Under the pieces are notes generated by a model. The model saw nothing but the letters and a program-made list of their open reading frames with translations. It was not told the origin of the DNA and did no database searches. This document shows positions 26,824 to 34,583 of a stretch of DNA of 64,000 nucleotides, piece after piece. This stretch comes from Streptomyces rubradiris (GTDB lineage: Bacteria > Actinomycetota > Actinomycetes > Streptomycetales > Streptomycetaceae). The stretch lies in contig NZ_BNEA01000015.1 in the NCBI RefSeq assembly GCF_016860525.1, positions 2,356,001 to 2,420,000 of the forward strand, given 5' to 3'. Position numbers and translations under genes: made by a program. The first letter of the stretch is position 1; every line of letters begins with the position of its first letter.

Positions 26824-27312
26824 TCAGGCGAAGGCGTTGAAGAGGACTCCGCCCAGCGTGGTGAGGTGGTAGAGGCGGATGCCGCGCCACTCGTCCCGGG
26901 TCAGTGCCGAGGTGTCCACCGCGGACAGCGGTGTGGTGAGCCGCTCGCGGTCGAGCACCGTGAGTCCCGCGTCGGTGAAGGCGCGGGCCCATGGGGGCGG
27001 TGCGAGGAACTCCTCGTCGTACCAGTTCCGGCGCTGTGAGGCGAACGCGATCCACGGGTGGTGGGCGTGGCACAGGACGACGGTCTCGCCCGCGCGGTCG
27101 AGGACGGACGCGGTGTGGAAGGTGCGGGGATAGGTCCGTTCCTCCACCTCGCCCACCGTGCCCCCGGCGACCCGGGCGGCCTCGTAGAGGGCGGTGCGGA
27201 ACGTCCGCGGGTCCGTCTCGGGGAGCGGGCCGGCATCGTCCGGACCGAGGAAACCCGTGGCGCCGCGCGGGAAATCCTCGGCCGTGTCACCCCGGTGCGT
27301 GTCCTTGGCCAT
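26824..27312 (-). CDS. Hypothetical protein of unknown function
   Basis: 162 residues from ATG at 27312, with AGGAT seven bases upstream. The frame is open further upstream but overlaps the potD-like gene. Soluble, mildly acidic, no signal peptide. Notable phrases are ETDPRTFRTALYEAARVAGG, TYPRTFHTASVLDRAGETVVLCHAHHPWIAFA and LTRDEWRGIRLYHLTTLGGVLFNAFA. The cluster HAHH in the middle could bind metal, but I do not recognise the family. It lies 35 nt after the second potD on the same strand. Confidence 0.6.
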   Translation of the reverse strand: MAKDTHRGDTAEDFPRGATGFLGPDDAGPLPETDPRTFRTALYEAARVAGGTVGEVEERTYPRTFHTASVLDRAGETVVLCHAHHPWIAFASQRRNWYDEEFLAPPPWARAFTDAGLTVLDRERLTTPLSAVDTSALTRDEWRGIRLYHLTTLGGVLFNAFA

Positions 27313-27347
27313 GGGTTCATCCTGCCCCGCGCGCCGGGGCCGGCGGC

Positions 27348-28541
27348 TCACAGGCCCACGATGCCGTTCCACCGCCGGGTGAACTCCGGGCGTTGTGCGG
27401 AGGTGATGTCGCGGGCGACGGCCAGGCGTTCGCGCATCACGGGGTCCGGGAAGATCAGGGGGTTGTCGGCGAGGGCCGCGGTGTCCTTGTCCGGGTCGGC
27501 GGCCAGCACCTCGCGGGCGGCCGGGACCGGGCAGACGTAGTTGACCCAGGCGGCGAGCTTCGCGGCGACCTCCGGCTGGTAGTAGTAGTCGATCAGCCGC
27601 TCGGCGTTGGCCTTGTGCCGGGCCCGGTTGGGGATCATCAGCGAGTCCGACCACAGCTCGGCGCCCTCCTCGGGGACGACGAAGCGGATGTCGGGGTTGT
27701 CCGCCTGGAGCTGGATGACATCGCCGGAGTACGCCTGGCAGGCCAGCACGTCCCCGCTGACCAGGTCCTTGGTGTAGTCGTTGCCGGTGAAGCGGCGGAT
27801 CTGGCCCCGGTGCACCTCTCGCTCGATCCGGTCGCACATCCGGTGGAAGTCGTCCGCGCTCCAGCGGGTGATGTCCACGCCGTCGCCCTGCATGAGCAGC
27901 GCGAACGCCTCGTCCAAACCGGACAGCAGGGTCACCCGGCCCTTGAGGTCCGGCGCCCAGAGGTCCTTCACGTGCCGGATGTCCCGGCCGAGCTTGCGCC
28001 GGTTGTAGGCGATGCCGGTGATCCCGGACTGCCACGGCACGGTGAACCGGCGGCCCTCGTCGAAGGCGGGCGAGCGCAGCAGCGGGTCCAGGTTGCGCGC
28101 CACGTTCGGCTGGCGGGCGCGGTCCATCTCCTGGACCCAGCCCAGCCGGACGTACCGGGCGCACATCCAGTCGCTGATGACGATCAGGTCCCGGCCGGTG
28201 GGCTGGTGGTTCATCAGCGAGGGACTGATCTTGCCGAAGAACTCGTCGTTGTCGTTGATCTCCTCCACATAGTCGACGGAGATCCCGGTGCGCTTACCGA
28301 ACCCCTCCAGGGTGGGCCGCCGGTTCGGGTTGTCGTCGTCGGTGTCGATGTACAGCGGCCAGTTGGCCCAGGTCAGCCTCTTGTCGGCAGCCGACGCGTC
28401 GGGCGCGGAGCGGTCCGCGGGCTTGACGTACGCGGCGGGCACCCCGCACCCGGACAGCGCACCGAGCGCGGCGGTGGCGCCGAGGGCGGCGAGCAGGGAA
28501 CGGCGGGACGGCGCGGACACGGGAGAGGAAGTCTGGAGCAC
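27348..28541 (-). CDS. potD2: Spermidine/putrescine-binding lipoprotein PotD (second, orphan copy)
   Basis: 397 residues from GTG at 28541. Signal region SAPSRRSLLAALGATAALGA then lipobox LSGC. The mature protein matches the first PotD over its whole length: WANWPLYIDTDDDN, RTGISVDYVEEINDNDEFFGKISPSL, RRFTGNDYTKDLVSGDVLACQAYSGDVIQLQADNPDIRFV, YVCPVPAAREVL. No permease or ATPase genes accompany it, so it probably feeds PotABC of the operon at 14-18 kb. The start is supported by a leaderless promoter: TTGTCG, 18 nt, CATGCT, 6 nt, GTG. Confidence 0.82.
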   Translation of the reverse strand: MLQTSSPVSAPSRRSLLAALGATAALGALSGCGVPAAYVKPADRSAPDASAADKRLTWANWPLYIDTDDDNPNRRPTLEGFGKRTGISVDYVEEINDNDEFFGKISPSLMNHQPTGRDLIVISDWMCARYVRLGWVQEMDRARQPNVARNLDPLLRSPAFDEGRRFTVPWQSGITGIAYNRRKLGRDIRHVKDLWAPDLKGRVTLLSGLDEAFALLMQGDGVDITRWSADDFHRMCDRIEREVHRGQIRRFTGNDYTKDLVSGDVLACQAYSGDVIQLQADNPDIRFVVPEEGAELWSDSLMIPNRARHKANAERLIDYYYQPEVAAKLAAWVNYVCPVPAAREVLAADPDKDTAALADNPLIFPDPVMRERLAVARDITSAQRPEFTRRWNGIVGL

Positions 28542-28547
28542 CCCGGA

Positions 28548-28577
28548 AGCATGCCGTTTCGTCGCCCGGAGCGACAA
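28548..28577 (-). promoter_or_regulatory. Leaderless promoter of the second potD
   Basis: Minus strand: -35 TTGTCG (28572-28577), 18-nt spacer, -10 CATGCT (28548-28553), then six bases to the GTG. A GTCGC/GCGAC dyad (28561-28575) sits over the -35 and spacer. Confidence 0.5.
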
Positions 28578-28645
28578 TCGACGCTGCGTCGAGCGGTCCG
28601 GCGCCTGTCCGACACCTTGTCGATCAGGTCCCGGCCGAAGAACAG

Positions 28646-28689
28646 GGCACGGCCCCGGACAGGATGGTGGGCCCGTCCGGGGCCGTGCC
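28646..28689 (-). terminator. Terminator of the second aminobutyraldehyde dehydrogenase gene
   Basis: A perfect 15-bp stem, GGCACGGCCCCGGAC (28646-28660) pairing with 28675-28689, with a 14-nt loop. It lies 14 nt after the ALDH stop and separates it from the downstream potD2 gene. Confidence 0.85.
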
Positions 28690-28703
28690 GCCGTTCGCGG
28701 TGC

Positions 28704-30143
28704 TTACGCGTCCAGGGACGTCATCACGTGCTTGATGCGCGTGTAGTCCTCGAAGCCGTACGCGGACAGATCCTTGCCGTAGCCGGACTTCTTGAAGCCG
28801 CCGTGGGGCATCTCGGCGACCAGCGGGATGTGGGTGTTGATCCACACGCAGCCGAAGTCGAGCCGCTTGGACATGCGCATCGCGCGGGCGTGGTCCTTGG
28901 TCCACACCGAGGACGCGAGGGCGTACTGGACGCCGTTGGCGTACTCGACGGCCTGGTCCTCGTCGGTGAAGGACTGGACGGTGATGACCGGGCCGAAGAC
29001 CTCGTTCTGGACGATCTCGTCGTCCTGCTTGAGGCCGGAGACGACGGTCGGGGCGTAGAAGTAGCCCTTGTTGCCGACCCGCTGGCCGCCCGCCTCGACC
29101 TTGGCGTGGGCCGGGAGGCGGTCGATGAAGCCGGAGACCTGCTTGAGCTGGTTGGGGTTGTTCAGCGGGCCGTACAGGACGTCCTCGTCGTCCGGCTGCC
29201 CGGTCTTGGTCTCGGTCGCGGCCTTGGCGAGCGCGGCCACGAACTCGTCGTGGATGGACTCGTGGACGAGGACGCGGGTCGCGGCCGTACAGTCCTGGCC
29301 GGCGTTGAAGAAGCCGGCCATGGAGATGTCCTCGGCGGCCTTGGCGATGTCGGTGTCCTCGAAGACCACGACCGGGGCCTTGCCGCCCAGCTCCAGGTGG
29401 ACCCGCTTGAGGTCCTTGGAGGCGGACTCGGCGACGGACATGCCGGCGCGCACGGAGCCGGTGATGGAGGCCATCGCGGGGGTCTCGTGCTCGACCATCA
29501 TCCGGCCGGTGTCGCGGTCGCCGCAGATGACGTTGAAGACGCCCTTGGGCAGGACGGAGCCCATGATCTCGGCCATCAGGACCGTGGAGGCGGGGGTGGT
29601 GTCCGAGGGCTTCAGCACGACCGTGTTGCCCGCCGCGATGGCCGGGGCGAACTTCCACACGGCCATCATCATCGGGTAGTTCCACGGCGCGACCTGCGCG
29701 CAGACGCCGACCGGCTCGCGGCGGATGATGGAGGTCATCCCCTCCATGTACTCGCCGGCCGAGCGGCCCTCCAGCATCCGGGCCGCGCCCGCGAAGAAGC
29801 GGATCTGGTCGACCATCGGCGGGATCTCCTCGGAGCGGGTCAGCCCGATGGGCTTGCCCGTGTTCTCCACCTCGGCCGCGATCAGTTCCTCGGCGCGTTC
29901 CTCGAACGCGTCGGCGATCTTCAGGAGGGCCTTCTGCCGCTCGGCGGGGGTGGTGTCGCGCCAGGCCGGGAAGGCGCGGGCGGCGGCCTCCATGGCGGCG
30001 TCGACGTCCGCCTGCCCGGACAGCGGCGCGGTCGCGTACGCCTCGCCCGTCGCGGGGTTGACCACCTCGGTGGTCCGTCCGTCGGCGGCGTCCCGGAACT
30101 CACCGTCGATGTAGTTGCGCAGACGACGCAGCTCGGTGCTCAC
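28704..30143 (-). CDS. Gamma-aminobutyraldehyde dehydrogenase
   Basis: 479 residues from GTG at 30143, with AGGAGG seven bases upstream. Catalytic cysteine in FNAGQDCTAATRVLV, general base in LELGGKAPVVVFED, NAD motif ITGSVRAGMSVAE, C-terminal MPHGGFKKSGYGKDLSAYG. It belongs with PatD/PuuC-type enzymes that oxidise 4-aminobutyraldehyde to GABA. It is divergent from the Lrp-type regulator and faces an aminotransferase that could make its substrate from putrescine. It resembles the ALDH at 18512-20047 closely enough to suggest partly redundant roles. Confidence 0.9.
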   Translation of the reverse strand: MSTELRRLRNYIDGEFRDAADGRTTEVVNPATGEAYATAPLSGQADVDAAMEAAARAFPAWRDTTPAERQKALLKIADAFEERAEELIAAEVENTGKPIGLTRSEEIPPMVDQIRFFAGAARMLEGRSAGEYMEGMTSIIRREPVGVCAQVAPWNYPMMMAVWKFAPAIAAGNTVVLKPSDTTPASTVLMAEIMGSVLPKGVFNVICGDRDTGRMMVEHETPAMASITGSVRAGMSVAESASKDLKRVHLELGGKAPVVVFEDTDIAKAAEDISMAGFFNAGQDCTAATRVLVHESIHDEFVAALAKAATETKTGQPDDEDVLYGPLNNPNQLKQVSGFIDRLPAHAKVEAGGQRVGNKGYFYAPTVVSGLKQDDEIVQNEVFGPVITVQSFTDEDQAVEYANGVQYALASSVWTKDHARAMRMSKRLDFGCVWINTHIPLVAEMPHGGFKKSGYGKDLSAYGFEDYTRIKHVMTSLDA

Positions 30144-30190
30144 TGCCGGCCTCCTGATCTGGTTCTGGCTGTCCAATCGCTGAGACACCC

Positions 30191-30218
30191 ACCCTAATCG
30201 CCACACCCACGTTTTCAA
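30191..30218 (-). promoter_or_regulatory. Promoter of the second aminobutyraldehyde dehydrogenase
   Basis: Minus strand: -35 TTGAAA (30213-30218), 16-nt spacer, -10 TAGGGT (30191-30196), about 48 nt before the GTG. It is one of the better vegetative promoter matches in the window. Confidence 0.65.
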
Positions 30219-30242
30219 CACCCCCACCGCCACTCGATCTGC

Positions 30243-30280
30243 GAAATCCGCAAGGTCTAGTCTCTCAAACAACGGATTTC
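30243..30280. promoter_or_regulatory. Inverted repeat in the ALDH/Lrp divergent region
   Basis: GAAATCCG (30243-30250) and CGGATTTC (30273-30280) are perfect 8-bp complements with a 22-nt spacer, about three helical turns centre to centre. The site lies upstream of both the ALDH -35 and the Lrp gene -35, a fitting place for Lrp-type control. The spacer also holds AAGGTCTAGTCTCT, loosely like a dre site. Confidence 0.55.
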
Positions 30281-30292
30281 ATCGATTGGGGC

Positions 30293-30322
30293 TTGCAAAA
30301 CTGTCGAGACCTGGTGCACAGT
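30293..30322 (+). promoter_or_regulatory. Leaderless promoter of the Lrp-type regulator gene
   Basis: TTGCAA (30293-30298), 18-nt spacer, CACAGT (30317-30322), then six bases to GTG 30329. The geometry is the same as that before the second potD. Confidence 0.5.
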
Positions 30323-30328
30323 GAGGTC

Positions 30329-30835
30329 GTGGCCAGTCGAAGCGCAGACCAGAGGGACTCGTCCCGCGAGTCCAGGAACGGCAACAGTCCCCAGCTGGAC
30401 GCCGTCTCCCTCGCCATCATCCAGCAGCTCCAGGAGGACGGCCGCCGGCCGTACGCCGCGATCGGCAAGGCCGTCGGCCTGTCCGAGGCGGCCGTGCGCC
30501 AGCGCGTGCAGAAGCTGCTGGACCAGGGCGTGATGCAGATCGTCGCCGTCACGGACCCGCTGACCGTGGGCTTCCGCCGGCAGGCGATGGTCGGGATCAA
30601 CGTCGAGGGCGATGTCGAGTCGATCGCGGACGCGCTGACTGACATGTCGGAAGTCGAGTACGTGGTGATGACCGCGGGCTCGTTCGACATCCTCGCCGAG
30701 ATCGTCTGCGAGGACGACGACCACCTGCTGGACGTCATCAACAAACGCATCCGGGCCCTGCCCGGGGTGCGCTCCACCGAGAGCTTCGTCTACCTGAAGC
30801 TCAAGAAGCAGACCTACATGTGGGGAACCCGATAA
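30329..30835 (+). CDS. Lrp/AsnC-family regulator, probable polyamine-utilisation regulator
   Basis: 168 residues from GTG at 30329; earlier TTG/GTG starts exist, but the promoter geometry favours this one. The N-terminal helix-turn-helix (LDAVSLAIIQQLQEDGRRPYAAIGKAVGLSEAAVRQRVQKLLDQGVM) precedes the RAM effector domain (QAMVGINVEGDVESIADALTDMSEVEYVVMTAGSFDILAEIVCEDDDHLLDVINKRIRALPGV). Lrp proteins act as octamers on spaced dyads. It is divergent from the ALDH and 19 nt upstream of the aminotransferase, so it likely controls both. The equivalent S. coelicolor locus has been linked to polyamine use, as far as I recall. Confidence 0.85.
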   Translation: MASRSADQRDSSRESRNGNSPQLDAVSLAIIQQLQEDGRRPYAAIGKAVGLSEAAVRQRVQKLLDQGVMQIVAVTDPLTVGFRRQAMVGINVEGDVESIADALTDMSEVEYVVMTAGSFDILAEIVCEDDDHLLDVINKRIRALPGVRSTESFVYLKLKKQTYMWGTR

Positions 30836-30859
30836 CCGTGAGGACCCGATAACCGTGAG
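30827..30859. repeat. 16-bp tandem direct repeat at the lrp/aminotransferase junction
   Basis: ACCCGATAACCGTGAG occurs at 30827-30842 and again at 30844-30859. The first copy contains the regulator stop codon, and the second the aminotransferase GTG. Between them lies a possible four-codon frame (GTG AGG ACC CGA TAA). Confidence 0.85.
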
Positions 30860-32219
30860 CACCAAGGACCTCAGCCGCACCGCGTACGACCACCTGTGGA
30901 TGCACTTCACCCGCATGTCCTCGTACGAGAACTCCCCCGTCCCGACCATCGTCCGGGGTGAGGGCACCTACATCTACGACGACAAGGGCAAGCGCTACCT
31001 CGACGGTCTCGCGGGTCTGTTCGTGGTCCAGGCCGGTCACGGCCGCACGGAACTCGCCGAGACCGCCGCCAAGCAGGCGCAGGAGCTGGCCTTCTTCCCG
31101 GTGTGGTCCTACGCCCACCCGAAGGCCGTCGAGCTGGCCGAGCGTCTGGCCAACGAAGCCCCCGGCGACCTGAACAAGGTCTTCTTCACCACCGGCGGCG
31201 GCGAGGCCGTCGAGACCGCCTGGAAGCTCGCCAAGCAGTACTTCAAGCTGGTCGGCAAGCCCACCAAGCACAAGGTCATCTCCCGCGCGGTCGCCTACCA
31301 CGGCACCCCGCAGGGCGCCCTGTCCATCACCGGCCTGCCGGGCCTGAAGGCCCCCTTCGAGCCGCTGGTGCCGGGCGCGCACAAGGTGCCGAACACCAAC
31401 ATCTACCGCGCGCCGCTGTTCGGCGACGACCCGGTCGCCTTCGGCCGCTGGGCCGCCGACCAGATCGAGCAGCAGATCCTCTTCGAGGGCCCGGACACCG
31501 TCGCCGCGGTCTTCCTGGAGCCGGTGCAGAACGCCGGCGGCTGCTTCCCGCCGCCCCCCGGCTACTTCCAGCGCGTGCGCGAGATCTGCGACAAGTACGA
31601 CGTCCTGCTCGTGTCGGACGAGGTCATCTGCGCCTTCGGCCGCCTCGGCACGACGTTCGCCTGCGACAAGTTCGGCTACGTCCCGGACATGATCACCTGC
31701 GCCAAGGGCATGACCTCGGGCTACTCCCCGATCGGCGCCTGCATCATCTCCGACCGCCTCGCCGAGCCGTTCTACAAGGGCGACAACACCTTCCTGCACG
31801 GCTACACCTTCGGCGGCCACCCGGTCTCCGCCGCGGTGGGCCTGGCCAACCTCGACCTGTTCGAGCGGGAGAACCTCAACCAGCACGTGCTGGACAACGA
31901 GGGCGCCTTCCTGCAGACCCTGCAGAAGCTGCACGACCTGCCGATCGTCGGCGACGTCCGCGGCAACGGCTTCTTCTACGGCATCGAGCTGGTGAAGGAC
32001 AAGAACACCAAGGAGTCCTTCAACGAGGAGGAGACCGAGCGCGTCCTGTACGGCTTCCTCTCCAAGGCGCTGTTCGACAACGGCCTGTACTGCCGTGCCG
32101 ACGACCGCGGCGACCCGGTCATCCAGCTCGCCCCGCCGCTGATCTCCACCCAGGAGACCTTCGACGAGATCGAGCAGATCCTGCGGGCCACCCTCACGGA
32201 GGCGTGGACCAAGCTCTGA
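30855..32219 (+). CDS. Class III aminotransferase (putrescine/diamine:pyruvate type)
   Basis: 454 residues from GTG. PLP-binding lysine K284 in TCAKGMTSGYSPIGA, Asp255 in VSDEVICAFGRLG, and TTGGGEAVETAWKLAKQYF, YHGTPQGALSITG, FLEPVQNAGGCFPPPPGYF. The length and these phrases match SpuC-like putrescine-pyruvate and related omega-aminotransferases rather than GabT. With the divergent ALDH it would convert putrescine to 4-aminobutyraldehyde and then GABA. A 16-bp direct repeat spans the regulator stop and this start, leaving GAGG 11 bases before the GTG. Confidence 0.85.
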   Translation: MSTKDLSRTAYDHLWMHFTRMSSYENSPVPTIVRGEGTYIYDDKGKRYLDGLAGLFVVQAGHGRTELAETAAKQAQELAFFPVWSYAHPKAVELAERLANEAPGDLNKVFFTTGGGEAVETAWKLAKQYFKLVGKPTKHKVISRAVAYHGTPQGALSITGLPGLKAPFEPLVPGAHKVPNTNIYRAPLFGDDPVAFGRWAADQIEQQILFEGPDTVAAVFLEPVQNAGGCFPPPPGYFQRVREICDKYDVLLVSDEVICAFGRLGTTFACDKFGYVPDMITCAKGMTSGYSPIGACIISDRLAEPFYKGDNTFLHGYTFGGHPVSAAVGLANLDLFERENLNQHVLDNEGAFLQTLQKLHDLPIVGDVRGNGFFYGIELVKDKNTKESFNEEETERVLYGFLSKALFDNGLYCRADDRGDPVIQLAPPLISTQETFDEIEQILRATLTEAWTKL

Positions 32220-32241
32220 TCATCCGACCGGATGACCGAGC

Positions 32242-32288
32242 CGGCCCCGGTGCCCGTCCGTTCGAGTGAGAACGGCGGCCCGGGGCCG
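32242..32288 (+). terminator. Terminator after the aminotransferase gene
   Basis: Nested stems: CGGCCCCGG (32242-32250) with 32280-32288, and CCGTTC (32258-32263) with 32270-32275. It lies 22 nt after the stop. Confidence 0.7.
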
Positions 32289-32409
32289 CGTGCTGTCCGG
32301 GCTCCCGTCCGGGACCTGCCTAGCGTGCCAGTGACCGATCGGCCCAGCCTTCGTTCCCCCGTATGGGGGAACAGGCACGGGAAAACGGATCAGAACCGAG
32401 GTGTACGCC

Positions 32410-33150
32410 ATGGAGGCACCGCCGGACAACGACGTGCTCTGGGCACGCTCCCTCCACTTCACGCACCGCGACGGCTCCCCCGGCCTGGCCGGGATCTCGC
32501 TCGGCGTGCGCCAGGGCGAGATCGTCGCCGTCAGCGGACCGCGCGGCAGCGGCAAGACCACCCTGCTGCGCTGTCTGTCCGGCCTGGTGCCGGTGTGCTC
32601 CGGCGAGGTCTGGTTCAACAGCTCCCCCCTGCACACCCTCGGCCCCGCCGCCCGCGAGCGGCTGCGCCGGGAACGCTTCGGCTGGATCGACCCCGAGCCG
32701 GTCCTCGTCCCCGAGCTGAACGTCTGGGAGAACGCCGCCCTTCCGCTGATGCTGCGCGGTGCCGGCCGCCGCCGGGCCAAGGTCTGCGCGCTGGAGTGGC
32801 TGGAGCGCCTGGACGTCGGCGACAAGGCCCGCTGCCGCCCGCGCGCGCTGCGGCACGCCGAGCGCCAGCGCGTCGCCATCGCCCGCGCGCTCGCCCCCGG
32901 CCCCGAGGTGCTGTTCGCCGACGAGCCGACCGCGCCCCTGCACCACGCCGACCGCACCCATGTGCTGCGCACCCTGGCCACGGCCGCCCGCTCGCACGGC
33001 ATCACGGTCGTCCTCGCCACCCAGGACCCCGACACCGCCGCCCTCGCCGACCGCACGGTGGCCCTGCTGGACGGGCGCCGGGTGCACACCGTGCACCTGC
33101 CGGACGTCCCCGACGCGGAAGGCCGGGCCGCGTGCTCGCTCTCCGCCTGA
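32410..33150 (+). CDS. ABC-type ATP-binding protein with degenerate catalytic motifs
   Basis: 246 residues from ATG at 32410, with GAGG eight bases upstream. Walker A GPRGSGKT (43-50) and Walker B VLFADEP (about 167-173) are intact. The Q-loop glutamine is missing (FGWIDPEPVLV), the signature LSGGQ reads LRHAE (LRHAERQRVAIARAL, from 147), and the switch histidine is Gln205 (LATQDPDTA). It should bind ATP, but its hydrolysis may be weak or depend on its partner. The partner membrane gene overlaps its end by 19 nt. Confidence 0.85.
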   Translation: MEAPPDNDVLWARSLHFTHRDGSPGLAGISLGVRQGEIVAVSGPRGSGKTTLLRCLSGLVPVCSGEVWFNSSPLHTLGPAARERLRRERFGWIDPEPVLVPELNVWENAALPLMLRGAGRRRAKVCALEWLERLDVGDKARCRPRALRHAERQRVAIARALAPGPEVLFADEPTAPLHHADRTHVLRTLATAARSHGITVVLATQDPDTAALADRTVALLDGRRVHTVHLPDVPDAEGRAACSLSA

Positions 33151-34508
33151 CCCGCGCCGCCCGGCCCGCCGTCCAGCTGCGCCGCCTGCTGGTGGCCGCG
33201 GCCTCGGCGGGCACCGGCCTGCTGCTGCTGTCCAGCCTCGGTCGCGCCGTGGCCCACCCGGAGGCCGCCGGCGCCGCCGCGCTGCGCCTGGCCTGGTGCG
33301 CGGCGCCGCTCGCCGCCACGGTGTACCTGGCGCTCGCGGTGGCCCGCACCGACCCCGGCACCCGGCCGCGCCCCGGCCTGTCCGCCCTGGGGCTCGGCCC
33401 GGCCCGGCTCATGGCCGTCTCGGCGCTGACGACGGCCCTGTCCTGCTCCCTGGGCTCGCTGCTGGCCCTGCTGTTCTTCCTGCACCTGCGCGGCGACCTC
33501 ACCGGCCTGCCGTTCGACGGCGCGGCGGCCGGCCTCCTGGCCGCCGGGCACCCCCTCCCGGTCCCGGCGGCCGTGACCCTGCTGACCCTGCTCCCGGTCA
33601 CGGCGACGGCGGCGGTGGCAGTGGCGCTCCGGCCGCGCGACCCCCTCCCACCGGCCCGGGCCGCGCGGCGGTTCGGCCGGTTCGGTGCCCTGGGCGGCCC
33701 GGCCGGACGGGAGACGTTCGGGGCGTACGGCAGGTTCGGGACCCGGCTCCCCTCGGCACCCGGCTCCGGCCAGGGCGTGACGGCCGGGGACGGGCGTACC
33801 GCTACGGACGGAGACGGGCGCACCGCGGCAGCCGGGGACGGGCGTACCGCGACGGCCGCCCTCCTGGAGGCGGACGGCGACCGTCCGGCGCCGGACGACG
33901 TGCCGGAGCCGCCGGTCCCGGACCCCGAAGCCGGGTCCCCCGCCGGTCTGCCCTGGGGCATCGCCCTCGTCACCGCCGGGCTGGCCGCGCAGGCCTACGC
34001 CGGCCGGTCCGCCCCCGCCCTCGCCGTCCTCCTCGGCTGGCTCCTCACCGGCTCCGGCCTGGTGCTGGCCGGTCCCGGTCTCACCCACCTGTGCGGCAGG
34101 CTCCTCCAGGCCGGGCGGCCGGGCGCGCTGCGGCTGCTGGCCGGCCGGGGCCTGATGGCGGAGGCCGCCCGGATCGGCCGTCCCCTCGGAGTGGTCTGCG
34201 CGGTGGCGTCCGCCGGGTGTGCCCTGGCCGCGCTGACCGCGCTGTCCGGCGGCCCGGCCCCGGCCCGCGGGCCGCTGTCCGCCCTCGGCGCGCTCGTCGT
34301 CGGCGGCTCCACGCTCGCCACGCTGCTCACCGCGGCCGTGGAGGCCCGCCAGTACCGCGCGGGCACCACCGCCGCGCTGCTCCGCCTGGGCGCGCGCCCC
34401 GCCCTGCTGCGCGGGGCCGCCGCGCTGCGCGCCGCCGCCCTGCCGGCCCTGTTCGGCCCGCTCGTCCTGGCGATCGCCGCGCTGTCGGCCCTGCCGCTGA
34501 GCCGCTGA
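33132..34508 (+). CDS. Membrane partner of the degenerate ABC ATPase
   Basis: 458 residues from GTG at 33132, with GGAAGG nine bases upstream; it overlaps the ATPase gene by 19 nt, so the two are translationally coupled. Hydrophobic segments cluster in two blocks (about 18-37, 50-70, 90-118, 137-165, then 278-330 and 350-455), separated by a hydrophilic stretch with an imperfect repeat GDGRTATD/GDGRTAAA/GDGRTATA. The layout suggests a FtsX/MacB-like or export permease, but I see no clear domain signature. What the pair moves is unknown. Confidence 0.7.
   Translation: MLALRLTRAARPAVQLRRLLVAAASAGTGLLLLSSLGRAVAHPEAAGAAALRLAWCAAPLAATVYLALAVARTDPGTRPRPGLSALGLGPARLMAVSALTTALSCSLGSLLALLFFLHLRGDLTGLPFDGAAAGLLAAGHPLPVPAAVTLLTLLPVTATAAVAVALRPRDPLPPARAARRFGRFGALGGPAGRETFGAYGRFGTRLPSAPGSGQGVTAGDGRTATDGDGRTAAAGDGRTATAALLEADGDRPAPDDVPEPPVPDPEAGSPAGLPWGIALVTAGLAAQAYAGRSAPALAVLLGWLLTGSGLVLAGPGLTHLCGRLLQAGRPGALRLLAGRGLMAEAARIGRPLGVVCAVASAGCALAALTALSGGPAPARGPLSALGALVVGGSTLATLLTAAVEARQYRAGTTAALLRLGARPALLRGAAALRAAALPALFGPLVLAIAALSALPLSR
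33782..33858. repeat. Short tandem repeat encoding the GDGRTA stretch
   Basis: Three imperfect 24-27 bp copies around GGGGACGGGCGTACCGC that encode GDGRTAT-like units in the loop between the membrane blocks. Confidence 0.7.
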
Positions 34509-34583
34509 CCACCGCGTCTGCGGGCCCGGACATCAGGGTTCGGGGGCGCGGTCCGGACCGGCATGCGCGGCTGGGCCCCGGCC

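Noticed and set aside
30252..30265. dre-like AAGGTCTAGTCTCT between the ALDH and Lrp genes
   Set aside because: Only half of the palindrome matches and it lies between the arms of a better inverted repeat; mentioned but not called as a DasR site.
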